A DNA stretch of 64,000 nucleotides from Pseudomonas benzenivorans (GCF_033547155.1 NZ_CP137892.1:4092001-4156000); one strand, 5' to 3'. Counted from the stretch's first letter, positions 9,870 to 18,465 are shown. Numbers and translations: made by a program. The notes: a model not told the origin generated them from the letters alone.

Positions 9870-10135
9870 AAAAATGAAACATCCAATCTACGTGCCATGC
9901 GGCCGTCTCGGGAGCGACAGAACGATTCTATTTGCGACGTGAAACGCCACTTTTTCGGGCGTTTGAGCATTTCGGTAGCACCGTAGAAGCGGGAAGTTGT
10001 CACCCCAGCATCCGTGTGGGTAACACCGCTAACCGACCAGTGGCATGCCATCTGACCGATGGGTCAGACCCAGGGTGCCACCTGGCCGACCCGCGCCCCG
10101 CACCGCAGGAGTGCAGGGCACAGAGCCCGCCTGGC

Positions 10136-10170
10136 AAAAAAGGGACGGGCAGCATCGCTGCCACGTCCCC
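10136..10170 (-). terminator. Rho-independent terminator of sdaB
   Basis: Read on the minus strand, a GGGACG(T)GGCAGC stem with a 3-base loop and its complement is followed directly by six T residues (complement of 10136-10141). It lies 30 bases beyond the sdaB stop. The rest of 9870-10135 shows only a short CTGACC/GGGTCAG hairpin near 10050 and no gene. Confidence 0.88.
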
Positions 10171-10201
10171 AAGTAAAGCTCAAGCCGGGATGGCCGGCAC
10201 C

Positions 10202-11581
10202 TCAACACTCGACCGCGCTGACCGCCAGGCCACCGCGCGAGGTTTCCTTGTACTTGTCGTGCATGTCGGCACCGGTGTCGCGCATGGTGCGGATCACCCG
10301 GTCGAGGGAGATGAAATGCTCGCCGTCGCCGCGCAGGGCCATCTGCGCGGCGTTGATCGCCTTCACCGCGGCGATGGCGTTGCGCTCGATGCACGGCACC
10401 TGGACCAGGCCGCCGACCGGGTCGCAGGTCAGCCCCAGGTTGTGCTCCAGGCCGATCTCGGCGGCGTTCTCCAGCTGCTCCGGGGTGGCGCCGAGGATCT
10501 CCGCCAGGCCCGCGGCGGCCATGGCGCAGGCCGAACCGACCTCGCCCTGACAGCCGACTTCGGCACCGGAGATCGAGGCGTTCTTCTTGCACAGGATGCC
10601 CACGGCGGCGGCCGCCAGCAGGTAGTCGACCACGTCGGCCTCGGTCACCGCCGGGCTGAAGCGCACGTAGTAGTGCAGCACCGCCGGAATGATGCCGGCC
10701 GCGCCGTTGGTCGGCGCGGTCACCATGCGTCCGCCGGCGGCGTTTTCCTCGTTCACCGCCAGGGCGAACAGGTTGACCCACTCCATGCCGCTCAGGGTCG
10801 AGCCGATCACGTTGGGCTTGCTCATCTCCTGCAGGCTGCGGTGCAGCTTGGCGGCGCGGCGCTTGACGTTGAGGCCGCCGGGCAGGATGCCTTCCTGCTT
10901 CAGGCCGTTGTCCACGCAGTCGCGCATGGCCTGCCACAGGCGCATCAGGCCGGCGCGGATCTCCGCCTCGCTGCGCCAGGCCTTCTCGTTCTCCATCATC
11001 AGCTGCGACACGCGCAGGCCGTGCTGCTTGCACAGGCTCAGCAGCTCGGCGGCGCTGTTGAAATCGTAGGGCAGCTTGGTGCTGTCCTGGTCCAGCTGGC
11101 CGGCGGCGGCCTGCTCGGCGTCGACCACGAAGCCGCCGCCGATCGAGTAGTAGGTGTCGCTGTGCAGCTCGCGGCCTTCGCCGCAGAACGCCGTCAGCGT
11201 CATGGCATTGGGGTGGTACGGCAGGTTCTCCTCCAGCAGCAGCATGTCGCGCTGCCAGTCGAAGGCCACCGCCAGGCGCCCGTCCAGCTGCAGCTGGCCG
11301 CTGGCGCGCAGCGCCTCGATACGCGGGGCGATCTGGCTCGGGTCGATGCTGTCGGGCCATTCGCCCATCAGCCCCATGATCACCGCGGTGTCGCTGCCGT
11401 GACCGACGCCGGTGGCCGACAGCGAACCGTACAGGCGCACCTCGACACGGCCGACGCGCTCGAGCAGGCGACGATCGCGCAGGGCACCGACGAACAGCGC
11501 CGCGGCGCGCATGGGGCCGACGGTATGGGAGCTGGACGGCCCGATACCGATCTTGAACAGGTCGAACACACTAATAGCCAC
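10202..11581 (-). CDS. sdaB: L-serine ammonia-lyase (serine dehydratase)
   Basis: A 459-residue single-chain iron-sulfur serine dehydratase that converts L-serine to pyruvate and ammonia. This is the last step that turns betaine-derived glycine and serine into central carbon. Seen are the N-terminal [10 protein letters not shown] motif, the cysteines in [15 protein letters not shown] and [10 protein letters not shown], and [17 protein letters not shown] near the C-terminus. The start is GTG at 11581 ([12 protein letters not shown]) behind AGGAG; the frame stays open further upstream but loses family similarity. It lies next to gbdR as in other pseudomonads and is a known GbdR-regulon member. 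Confidence 0.94.
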   Translation of the reverse strand: MAISVFDLFKIGIGPSSSHTVGPMRAAALFVGALRDRRLLERVGRVEVRLYGSLSATGVGHGSDTAVIMGLMGEWPDSIDPSQIAPRIEALRASGQLQLDGRLAVAFDWQRDMLLLEENLPYHPNAMTLTAFCGEGRELHSDTYYSIGGGFVVDAEQAAAGQLDQDSTKLPYDFNSAAELLSLCKQHGLRVSQLMMENEKAWRSEAEIRAGLMRLWQAMRDCVDNGLKQEGILPGGLNVKRRAAKLHRSLQEMSKPNVIGSTLSGMEWVNLFALAVNEENAAGGRMVTAPTNGAAGIIPAVLHYYVRFSPAVTEADVVDYLLAAAAVGILCKKNASISGAEVGCQGEVGSACAMAAAGLAEILGATPEQLENAAEIGLEHNLGLTCDPVGGLVQVPCIERNAIAAVKAINAAQMALRGDGEHFISLDRVIRTMRDTGADMHDKYKETSRGGLAVSAVEC

Positions 11582-11917
11582 GACAATCTCCTGAACTGGG
11601 TCCTGCAATGGCGCCATCATCGAGATTTCCCGGGCAGGCCGGAGTCCCACACCGACTCGTCCATGTCCAAATCCGTCAGTGGGCGGCGCGTTCGTCGAAC
11701 ACCCCCACGGGCTTTCGTGACCCAGCTGACACTTTTTCCGCACAGGCGGCACGAAATGCGACAAAAGCGTTCCGTACGCGACCTCGCGCGTAGGCAATAG
11801 TCCGGCTCTGGCGCCATGATCCAGGCGCCCCCTGCGCCGGCCGCCTCGCCTCGCCCAGGGCCACACGCCCCGTGCCGGAGCGGCAGGGAGCCCGTCATCG
11901 GTTACTTGGAAGCGCCC
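11582..11917. promoter_or_regulatory. Divergent intergenic region sdaB / binding-protein gene
   Basis: 336 bases without a gene between two divergently transcribed betaine-related genes. It should contain both promoters and likely GbdR sites, but I cannot place these with certainty. A 13-base stretch (CCGGAGTCCCACA at 11640-11652) recurs at 13098-13110 before cbcV. No terminator is seen. Confidence 0.5.
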
Positions 11918-12844
11918 ATGAAACGCTACAGAAGCTATCTATTGGCAGCATTGCTGAGCACCCCATTGCTGGCCCAGGCGGCGGACCCCGCCGCCTGCGA
12001 TCGTGTCCGCCTGGCCGACGTCGGCTGGACCGACCTGATCACCACCAACGCCGTCACCCGCCTGCTGCTCAGCGAACTGGGCTATCGCACCCAGGTCAAA
12101 CGCCTGTCGGTGCCCGAGACCTACGACGCCCTGAGCAACAACGAACTGGACGTCTTTCTCGACCTGTGGATGCCCAGCTCGGAAAAGGGCATACGCCCCT
12201 ATCTGGATGACGGCTCGATCGAGCTGATCGCGGTCAACCTGGAAGGCGCCAAGTACACCCTGGCGGTCAACCAGACCGGCTTCGACGCCGGGATCAGGAG
12301 CTTCGAGGACATCGCCAAGTTCAAGAAGGCCCTGGGCGGCAAGATCCACGGCATCGAGCCGGGCAACAGCGCCAACAAGACGATCCAGCAGATGATCGAG
12401 AAGAATGCCTTCGATCTCAGCGACTTCAAGCTGGTGGAGTCCAGCGAGTCGGACATGATCCTGCACGTCAAACGCGCCGACCACCTCGGCAAAGCGGCGG
12501 TGTTCCTCGGCTGGGAGCCGCACCCGATGAACAACCAGCTGAAGATGAACTACCTGCCCGGCGGCGACGACTACTTCGGCCCCAACCTGGGCGGTGCCAC
12601 CGTCTATACCGCGGTGCGCAAGGGCTACGCCAGCCAGTGCCCGAACCTCGGCCGCCTGCTGAAGAACCTGCGTTTCAGCCTGCAGATGGAGAACGACCTG
12701 ATGGAGGCCATCCTCAATCAGAACACCACCCCGAGGCGCGAAGCCAAGGCCTGGTTGAAAGCCAATCCGCAGACCCGCGCTCAGTGGCTGCAGGGCGTCA
12801 CCAAGCGCGACGGCAGCCCGCTGGATAGCGGCCAAAGGCCATAA
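11918..12844 (+). CDS. ABC transporter substrate-binding protein, ChoX/CbcX/CaiX type
   Basis: A 308-residue periplasmic protein with a signal peptide (residues 1 to about 21, LLAQA then ADP). The mature part is clearly related to CbcX further downstream: VGWTDLITT, LWMPSSEKG, EGAKYTLAV, GIEPGNSANK, FLGWEPHPMNN. These positions include the tryptophans that cage the trimethylammonium group in choline-binding ChoX. It has no permease or ATPase partner of its own, as with carnitine-binding CaiX, which uses the CbcVW core. Carnitine, betaine or choline are all possible ligands. ATG at 11918 follows a GGAAG site. Confidence 0.88.
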   Translation: MKRYRSYLLAALLSTPLLAQAADPAACDRVRLADVGWTDLITTNAVTRLLLSELGYRTQVKRLSVPETYDALSNNELDVFLDLWMPSSEKGIRPYLDDGSIELIAVNLEGAKYTLAVNQTGFDAGIRSFEDIAKFKKALGGKIHGIEPGNSANKTIQQMIEKNAFDLSDFKLVESSESDMILHVKRADHLGKAAVFLGWEPHPMNNQLKMNYLPGGDDYFGPNLGGATVYTAVRKGYASQCPNLGRLLKNLRFSLQMENDLMEAILNQNTTPRREAKAWLKANPQTRAQWLQGVTKRDGSPLDSGQRP

Positions 12845-13505
12845 ATTCCCCCTGCGGCGAATCCGCCGCAACCCCCGGCACACGTCCCCTGAACCCCTGC
12901 GCGAGGCTTTAGAACGAGCCTCGCGCGGCCGGCCGCCTTGGCCAAGGCGGCCTATAATCTGTTATGGTTTTTTTAGGTAGCCGCCATGTCGTCGCCCAGC
13001 ACGTCGACGTCGTAAACCGACAATTGCGGCCTTTCGAAGCCTATATCGTTGAGTCAGCCGATCTCGTCGCTGCCGCCTCCTCCGGGAGTCGGTAGACCGG
13101 AGTCCCACAGCTCCGGACCGAAAACAGATAAGCGCTGGCTCCCCCACTTGGGCGCCAGCCCAACAAGAAAATTCGGACGTACGTACATCTCGATTAGAGG
13201 TGTGATCCCCAAAGGATTGGGCTTCGTAACACTGCCAGAGGGTTTGGAAAGCAGTTTGCAGCACGGCACAGCAAGGATCATTCATCGACACAGGCGATTA
13301 GCGCCCACGGCCGACATGGCAGGTGGCGCAGCACCCCGACTGTGTCCGAGTGTCCCCCGCGCCGCCCTGCAGAATGTTGCCCAAACCCGGAAATCATGAC
13401 CACCCACACAGGCAAGAACAGTCGGCATCACCTGACGAATCGCCCGAGGGCGCTCATCGGGTTCCATGTAGCTGGTCTGGATGTCTACTGAAGGGGAAAC
13501 CTCCC
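12845..13505. promoter_or_regulatory. 661-base non-coding region upstream of cbcV copy 1
   Basis: No convincing gene. It starts with a TGCGGCGAATCCGCCGCA hairpin after the binding-protein gene. A perfect 22-base palindrome at 12931-12952 runs straight into TATAAT (12953-12958) and a T7 run. Further hairpins lie at about 13097-13119 (CCGGAG/CTCCGG) and 13133-13164 (CTGGC/GCCAG). Base use between 13170 and 13290 is less GC-rich than the neighbourhood. Short open frames exist on both strands, but none has a protein pattern I recognise. It probably includes the cbcVWX promoter and perhaps a small RNA or leader. Confidence 0.5.
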
Positions 13506-14702
13506 ATGAAGTCTGGAAAGATCGTCGTCGAGAACCTGTACAAGGTCTTCGGCCAGCAACCCCAAGAAGCCATCGACCTGCTCAAGCAGGGCTGGAGCAA
13601 GGACAAGATACTCGCCGAAAAAGGCGCGGTGATCGGCGTCAGCGATGTGTCGTTCAGCGTCGAGGAGGGCGAGATCTTCGTCCTCATGGGCCTCTCCGGC
13701 TCGGGCAAGTCCACCCTGATCCGCCTGATCAACCGCCTCATCGAGCCCAGCGCCGGTGACGTCTACATCGACGGCCAGAACGTCGCCAAGATGGCCAAGT
13801 CCGAGCTGGTCGACCTGCGCCGCCGCGACATGAGCATGGTCTTCCAGTCCTTCGCCCTGATGCCCTCGCGCAGCGTGCTGGACAACGCCGCCTTCGGCCT
13901 GGAAGTGGCCGGAGTCGGCCGCAAGGAACGCGAGAAGCGCGCCATGGACGTGCTCGCCCAGGTCGGCCTGGACACCTTCGCCCACAAGTATCCCCACGAG
14001 CTGTCCGGCGGCATGCAGCAGCGCGTCGGCCTGGCCCGCGCCCTGGCCGTGGACCCCTCGATGATGATCATGGACGAGGCCTTCTCCGCCCTCGACCCGC
14101 TCAAGCGCCGCGAGATGCAGGACGTGCTGCTGGAGCTGCAGAAGACCCACCGCCGCACCATCATCTTCGTCTCCCACGACATCGAGGAGGCCATGCGCAT
14201 CGGCTCGCGCATCGGCATCATGGAAGGCGGCAAGCTGATCCAGGTCGGCACCCCCCAGGAGCTGGTCGACAACCCGGCCAACGACTACGTGCGCAACTTC
14301 TTCGACACCGTCGACACCAACCGCTACCTCACCGCCGGCCAGCTCAAGGCCGACAGCGTGCCGCTCTACGTGCACAACGGCATCGCCCCCAGCGCCAACC
14401 AGGTGTGCCAGGAGCTGCAGGCCCAGGACAAGCACTACGCCTTCATCGTCGACGGCGAGAAGCGTTTCTGCGGCTCCATCAGCCTGGAGAAGATCGCCCT
14501 GATGGTCGACGGCAACAGCCAGTGCGACCTGGACCTGAACGTACTCAAGCGCATCGACCCGGTGCCGGAGGACATGCCCCTGGACCAGGTGATCGAGCGC
14601 CTGGTGGACAACGAGGGCCCCATTCCGGTGGTCGACGCCAACGGCTTCTACAGCGGCGCCATCAGCAAGGGCCGCCTGCTGAACCGCCTGCAGGGAGAAT
14701 GA
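13506..14702 (+). CDS. cbcV: Choline/betaine/carnitine ABC transporter ATPase, copy 1
   Basis: A 398-residue ProV/OpuAA-type ATPase energising quaternary-amine uptake. Walker A is GLSGSGKST at 62-70, the signature LSGG at 166-169, followed by Walker B IMDEAFSALDP; the C-terminal 120 residues form paired CBS domains. It starts at ATG 13506 after a GGGGAAACC site and overlaps the cbcW ribosome-binding site. It is nearly identical to the copy at 22161 except for a few residues and a diverged block in the CBS region (about residues 283-355). Together with CbcW and CbcX it forms the core transporter. Confidence 0.94.
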   Translation: MKSGKIVVENLYKVFGQQPQEAIDLLKQGWSKDKILAEKGAVIGVSDVSFSVEEGEIFVLMGLSGSGKSTLIRLINRLIEPSAGDVYIDGQNVAKMAKSELVDLRRRDMSMVFQSFALMPSRSVLDNAAFGLEVAGVGRKEREKRAMDVLAQVGLDTFAHKYPHELSGGMQQRVGLARALAVDPSMMIMDEAFSALDPLKRREMQDVLLELQKTHRRTIIFVSHDIEEAMRIGSRIGIMEGGKLIQVGTPQELVDNPANDYVRNFFDTVDTNRYLTAGQLKADSVPLYVHNGIAPSANQVCQELQAQDKHYAFIVDGEKRFCGSISLEKIALMVDGNSQCDLDLNVLKRIDPVPEDMPLDQVIERLVDNEGPIPVVDANGFYSGAISKGRLLNRLQGE

Positions 14703-14703
14703 C

Positions 14704-15585
14704 ATGAGCGACAAGAAACTCGACCTGGGCAGCTGGGTCAACGACGTGGTCCAGCACCTGCTGGACAACTACAGCGGCGCCTTCGACAGCGTCGGCAGCG
14801 TGGTCAGCGGCTTCTCCGAGGGCATCGAGACCCTGCTGATGCTGCCCCCGGCCTGGCTGCTGATCGCCATCTTCGTCGCCCTCGGCCTGTGGCGCATCGG
14901 CGCCCGCTTCGCCGGCTTCACCGCCGTGTCCTTCATCCTCATCGTCATGACCGGCTTCTGGGAGCAGACCGTGGTCACCCTCGGCCTGACCTTCTCCTCG
15001 ACCCTGATCAGCCTGCTGCTGGGCATCCCCCTGGGCATCTGGGCCGCCCGCAGCGAGCGCGTCGCCACCATCGTCCGGCCGATCCTCGACTTCATGCAGA
15101 CCATGCCGGCCTTCGTCTACCTGATCCCCGCCGCCATGCTCTTCGGCCTCGGCCGCGTGCCCGGCATCATCGCCACGGTGATCTTCGCCATGCCGCCGGC
15201 CGTGCGCCTGACCAACCTGGGCATCCGCCAGGTCAACAAGGAGATCGTCGAGGCCGGCCAGTCCTTCGGCTGCACCGGTCGCCAGCTGCTGTTCAAGGTG
15301 CAGCTGCCCAACGCCATGCCCTCGATCATGGCCGGGGTCAACCAGACCATCATGATGGCCCTGTCCATGGTGATCATCGCCTCCATGGTCGGCGCCGGCG
15401 GCCTGGGCAACGACGTGCTGGCGAGCATCCAACGCCTGGATATCGGGCTAGGCTTCGAGAGCGGCATGGCCGTGGTGCTGCTGGCCATCATCCTCGACCG
15501 CATCACCGAGAGTTTCGGCACCAAGCAGACCGCGCCACGCAGCAGCCTGATCAGCTGGGTGAACGCGCGCTTCCAACGCCAGTGA
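14704..15585 (+). CDS. cbcW: Choline/betaine/carnitine ABC transporter permease, copy 1
   Basis: A 293-residue inner-membrane permease of the ProW/OpuAB family with about six membrane helices. The EAA-like coupling loop is in EAGQSFGCTGRQLLFKVQLP (residues about 182-201). It starts two bases after the cbcV stop, with GGGAGAATGAC as ribosome-binding site. It differs from the copy at 23359 by only three residues: Ala59 versus Gly, and two Ser-to-Gly changes near the C-terminus. A stretch of about 485 bases (15048-15532) showed no base difference from the second copy when I compared them. Confidence 0.94.
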   Translation: MSDKKLDLGSWVNDVVQHLLDNYSGAFDSVGSVVSGFSEGIETLLMLPPAWLLIAIFVALGLWRIGARFAGFTAVSFILIVMTGFWEQTVVTLGLTFSSTLISLLLGIPLGIWAARSERVATIVRPILDFMQTMPAFVYLIPAAMLFGLGRVPGIIATVIFAMPPAVRLTNLGIRQVNKEIVEAGQSFGCTGRQLLFKVQLPNAMPSIMAGVNQTIMMALSMVIIASMVGAGGLGNDVLASIQRLDIGLGFESGMAVVLLAIILDRITESFGTKQTAPRSSLISWVNARFQRQ

Positions 15586-15622
15586 GCGCCTCACCTTTTT
15601 CCATTCATACAGGGAGTCATTA

Positions 15623-16567
15623 ATGAAGAAGTTGCAGAGCATCGCCGGCCTCGGCCTCCTCTCTTGCGTCCTGGCCCAAGCGGCCTGGGCCCAGGAGCCG
15701 GAAAGCTGCAAGCAGGTGCGCTTCGCCGAGATCGGCTGGGCCGACATCGCCGCCACCACCGGCGTGGCCATGACCCTGACCGAGGGACTGGGCTACAAGC
15801 CGCGCAAGATCATGGCCTCGGTGCCCATCGCCTTCACCGGGGTGAAGAACAGTCAGATCGACGTGTTCCTCGGCTACTGGGCCCCCTCGATGGATGCGGT
15901 GATCGAGCCCTTCACCAAGGACGGCGGCGTCAAGGTGCTGCCCACGCCCAACCTGGAAGGCGCCAAGTACACCCTGGCGGTACCGACCTACGCGGCCGAG
16001 GCCGGTCTCAAGAGCTTCCAGGACATCGCCAAGTTCAAGGACCAGCTCGGCGGCAAGATCTACGGCATCGAGCCGGGCAACGACGGCAACCTGCTGATCG
16101 AGCAGATGATCAAGGGCGACCAGTTCGGCCTCGGCGGCTTCCGCATGGTCGAGTCCAGCGAGGCCGGCATGCTGGTCCAGGTGCAGCGCGCGGTGAAGAA
16201 AAAGGAGCCGGTGGTGTTCCTCGGCTGGGCCCCGCACCCGATGAACACCCAGTACGACATCACCTATCTGTCCGGTGGCGATGAGGTGTTCGGCCCCGAC
16301 TACGGCGCCGCCAAGGTCTACACCGTGGTACCGCCGGACTACGAGGCCCGCTGCGCCAACGTCGGCAAGCTGCTGAACAACCTGCAGTTCAGCGTCGAGA
16401 TCGAGAGCCAGCTGATGGAGAAGGTGCTGGAGAAACAGGACCCGGCCGAAGTCGCGAAGAACTGGATCAAGGCCAACCCGCAGATGCTCGACAAGTGGCT
16501 GGCCGGGGTCACCACCTACGACGGCCAGGACGGCGTCGCCGCCGTGAAGAAACACGTCGGCCTCTAA
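15623..16567 (+). CDS. cbcX: Choline-binding periplasmic protein CbcX, copy 1
   Basis: A 314-residue ChoX-type binding protein with a signal peptide ending near Ala23 (AAWA). The aromatic cage positions are visible at Trp39 (EIGWADIA), Tyr85/Trp86 (LGYWAPSMD) and Trp202 (LGWAPHPMN), with almost the same spacing as in rhizobial ChoX. It delivers substrate to CbcVW. The mature part is almost identical to the copy at 24279, but the signal peptide differs clearly. ATG follows AGGGAGTCATTA. Confidence 0.93.
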   Translation: MKKLQSIAGLGLLSCVLAQAAWAQEPESCKQVRFAEIGWADIAATTGVAMTLTEGLGYKPRKIMASVPIAFTGVKNSQIDVFLGYWAPSMDAVIEPFTKDGGVKVLPTPNLEGAKYTLAVPTYAAEAGLKSFQDIAKFKDQLGGKIYGIEPGNDGNLLIEQMIKGDQFGLGGFRMVESSEAGMLVQVQRAVKKKEPVVFLGWAPHPMNTQYDITYLSGGDEVFGPDYGAAKVYTVVPPDYEARCANVGKLLNNLQFSVEIESQLMEKVLEKQDPAEVAKNWIKANPQMLDKWLAGVTTYDGQDGVAAVKKHVGL

Positions 16568-16784
16568 CCGGCCGAAGGAACCTGACCCGCTCGACCACCG
16601 GGCGGGCCAGGGCAAACCGCGGCGCCATCCGCCGCTTGCCTGCAACCCCCTAGAGCCAGCGATTCGCCTCGCGGCTCGCGTACCAGCCGTCCTGCCAGTG
16701 CAGTCCGGCCGGCGCAGTACCCGTACTCAGAACGAGCCAGTAACACCAACAAGAACTGCAACTCACCCTGACGGAGTTACACCT

Positions 16785-17639
16785 ATGCGCAAACTCAAGA
16801 CCCTTACCCAAGGCCTCGCCGCCGCCGCCCTGGCGCTCGGCATGACCACTGCCATGGCCGCGGACAAACCCACCCTGACCTTCGGTTTCGTCAACGGCTG
16901 GGACGATAGCGTCGCCACCAGCTACCTCGCCGCCGAAATCATAGAAAGCAAGCTCGGCTACGATGTCGAGCTCAAGCCCCTCGAGCCCGCCATCATGTGG
17001 CAGGGCGTCGGCCGCGGCGATATCGACGGTCTGCTCTCCGCCTGGCTCCCGGTGACCCATGGCGAGTACCTGACCAAGGTTCAAGACAAGATCGAGATCC
17101 TCGGCACCAACTACAACGATGCCAAGATCGGCCTGGTGGTACCCGACTACGTCGAAGCCAAGAGCATCGATGACCTGAACAAGACCAAGGACGCCTACGG
17201 CGGCAAGATCACCGGTATCGACGCCGGCGCCGGCGTGATGCGCCGCACCGAGGAAGCCGTCGAGAAGTACGGCCTCGACTTCAAGCTGATGCCCAGCTCC
17301 GGCCCGGCCATGGCCACCGCCCTGGCCCGCGCCATCAAGAAGAACGAAGCCATCGTGGTGCCCGGCTGGGTACCGCACTGGATGTTCGCCAAGTGGAAGC
17401 TGCGCTTCCTCGAAGACCCGAAAGGCGTCTATGGCGACGCCGAGCGCGTCGACACCGTGGTCCATCCCAGCCTGAACACCAAGGCTCCGGAAGCCGTGGC
17501 CTTCCTCAAGAAGTTCTCCTGGACCAGCGAGGAGATCGGCTCGGTGATGCTGGCCATCCGCGACGGCGCCAAGCCGGAAGACGCGGCCAAGGACTGGGTC
17601 GCCAAGAACCCCGAGCGGGTTGACAGCTGGCTGAAATAA
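16785..17639 (+). CDS. Glycine betaine-binding protein, OpuAC/BetX type
   Basis: A 284-residue periplasmic binding protein with a clear signal peptide (LGMTTAMA, then ADK). It belongs to the OpuAC branch rather than the ChoX branch: FVNGWDDSVATSYLAAEII near the mature N-terminus, AWLPVTHGEYL, GIDAGAGVM and PGWVPHWMF with its betaine-contacting tryptophans. No ATPase or permease accompanies it, so it likely uses CbcVW, as described for orphan binding proteins such as BetX. It lies 217 bases after cbcX copy 1 and has its own terminator, so it may be a separate transcript. Start ATG 16785 is behind ACGGAG. Confidence 0.88.
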   Translation: MRKLKTLTQGLAAAALALGMTTAMAADKPTLTFGFVNGWDDSVATSYLAAEIIESKLGYDVELKPLEPAIMWQGVGRGDIDGLLSAWLPVTHGEYLTKVQDKIEILGTNYNDAKIGLVVPDYVEAKSIDDLNKTKDAYGGKITGIDAGAGVMRRTEEAVEKYGLDFKLMPSSGPAMATALARAIKKNEAIVVPGWVPHWMFAKWKLRFLEDPKGVYGDAERVDTVVHPSLNTKAPEAVAFLKKFSWTSEEIGSVMLAIRDGAKPEDAAKDWVAKNPERVDSWLK

Positions 17640-17658
17640 GCCCTCTCCGGCACCAACA

Positions 17659-17682
17659 GAAAGCGGGCTACGGCCCGCTTTC
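17659..17682 (+). terminator. Terminator after the OpuAC-type binding-protein gene
   Basis: A 9-base perfect stem GAAAGCGGG / CCCGCTTTC with a short loop, 20 bases beyond the stop codon and followed by TCTCGTGT. The T-tract is weak, but position and stem strength suit a terminator. Confidence 0.7.
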
Positions 17683-17754
17683 TCGTGTCCGGGACCACGA
17701 CCGAGCGCCGTCCCGGGCATGCCCCGCACCGACAACTCGCCGCGCGAACGGCAT

Positions 17755-17790
17755 ATTTGATTGATCGACCAATAAAAACCGCCCTAGACT
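17755..17790 (+). promoter_or_regulatory. betI promoter with BetI-type operator
   Basis: A TTGATTGATCGACC-AATAAAAA core resembles the palindrome before betB (18572-18603). A sigma-70-like promoter can be read as TTGATC (17761-17766) and TAGACT (17785-17790). Shared sequence between the two sites, with the same CCTAG(A/T)CT downstream, suggests one repressor acts on both. BetI autoregulation is known from other bacteria. Confidence 0.65.
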
Positions 17791-17829
17791 GCGCCCAATC
17801 CCGGGAACCGCCAATCGTTGGAGACACCG

Positions 17830-18465
17830 ATGCCCAAGGTTGGAATGCAGCCAATCCGTCGCTCGCAGCTGATCGCCGCCACCCTCGAAGCCGTCGACCA
17901 GGTCGGCATGAGCGAGGCCAGCATCGCCTATATCGCCCGCCTGGCCGGCGTATCGAACGGCATCATCAGCCACTACTTCCAAGACAAAAACGGCCTGCTC
18001 GCCGCGACCATGCGCCACCTGATGCAGGCCCTGAGCCAGGCCTCGCGCGCGCGCCGCGCGGCGCTCGAGGAAGACAGCCCGCGCGCCCAGCTGCGGGCGA
18101 TCATCGACAGCAACTTCGACGACAGCCAGGTCAACGGCCCGGCCATGAAGACCTGGCTGGCCTTCTGGGCCGCCAGCATGCACCACCCCGCCCTGCGCCG
18201 CCTGCAGCGGATCAACGACCATCGCCTGTACTCCAACCTGTGCGGCCAGTTCCTGCGCGCCCTGCCGCAGCGACAGTCCCGTGCCGCCGCTCGCGGCCTG
18301 GCCGCGCTGATCGACGGCCTGTGGCTACGCGGCGCCCTGTCCGGCGGTGCCTTCGACACCCAGCAGGCCGTGCAGATCGCCTACGACTACCTCGACCTGC
18401 AACTGGCCAAGGCCGAGCGCACCACAGCCCCGCGCGAGCGCACCCTCGACTCCACCGCGCGCTGA
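17830..18465 (+). CDS. betI: Choline-responsive TetR-family repressor BetI
   Basis: A 211-residue TetR repressor. The N-terminal helix-turn-helix is diagnostic ([15 protein letters not shown], then [19 protein letters not shown] at about 32-50). The sensor domain carries the BetI pattern [20 protein letters not shown] and [15 protein letters not shown]. It represses the bet genes until choline is present. The ATG at 17830 is preferred over upstream in-frame starts because it matches the BetI N-terminus and has TTGGAG upstream. The protein is slightly longer at the C-terminus than the usual 195-197 residues. Confidence 0.95.
   Translation: MPKVGMQPIRRSQLIAATLEAVDQVGMSEASIAYIARLAGVSNGIISHYFQDKNGLLAATMRHLMQALSQASRARRAALEEDSPRAQLRAIIDSNFDDSQVNGPAMKTWLAFWAASMHHPALRRLQRINDHRLYSNLCGQFLRALPQRQSRAAARGLAALIDGLWLRGALSGGAFDTQQAVQIAYDYLDLQLAKAERTTAPRERTLDSTAR

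Noticed and set aside
9932..10201. Short open frames in the gap between gbdR and sdaB
   Set aside because: They lack ribosome-binding sites and run through the sdaB terminator; the gap is better explained as promoter and terminator sequence.
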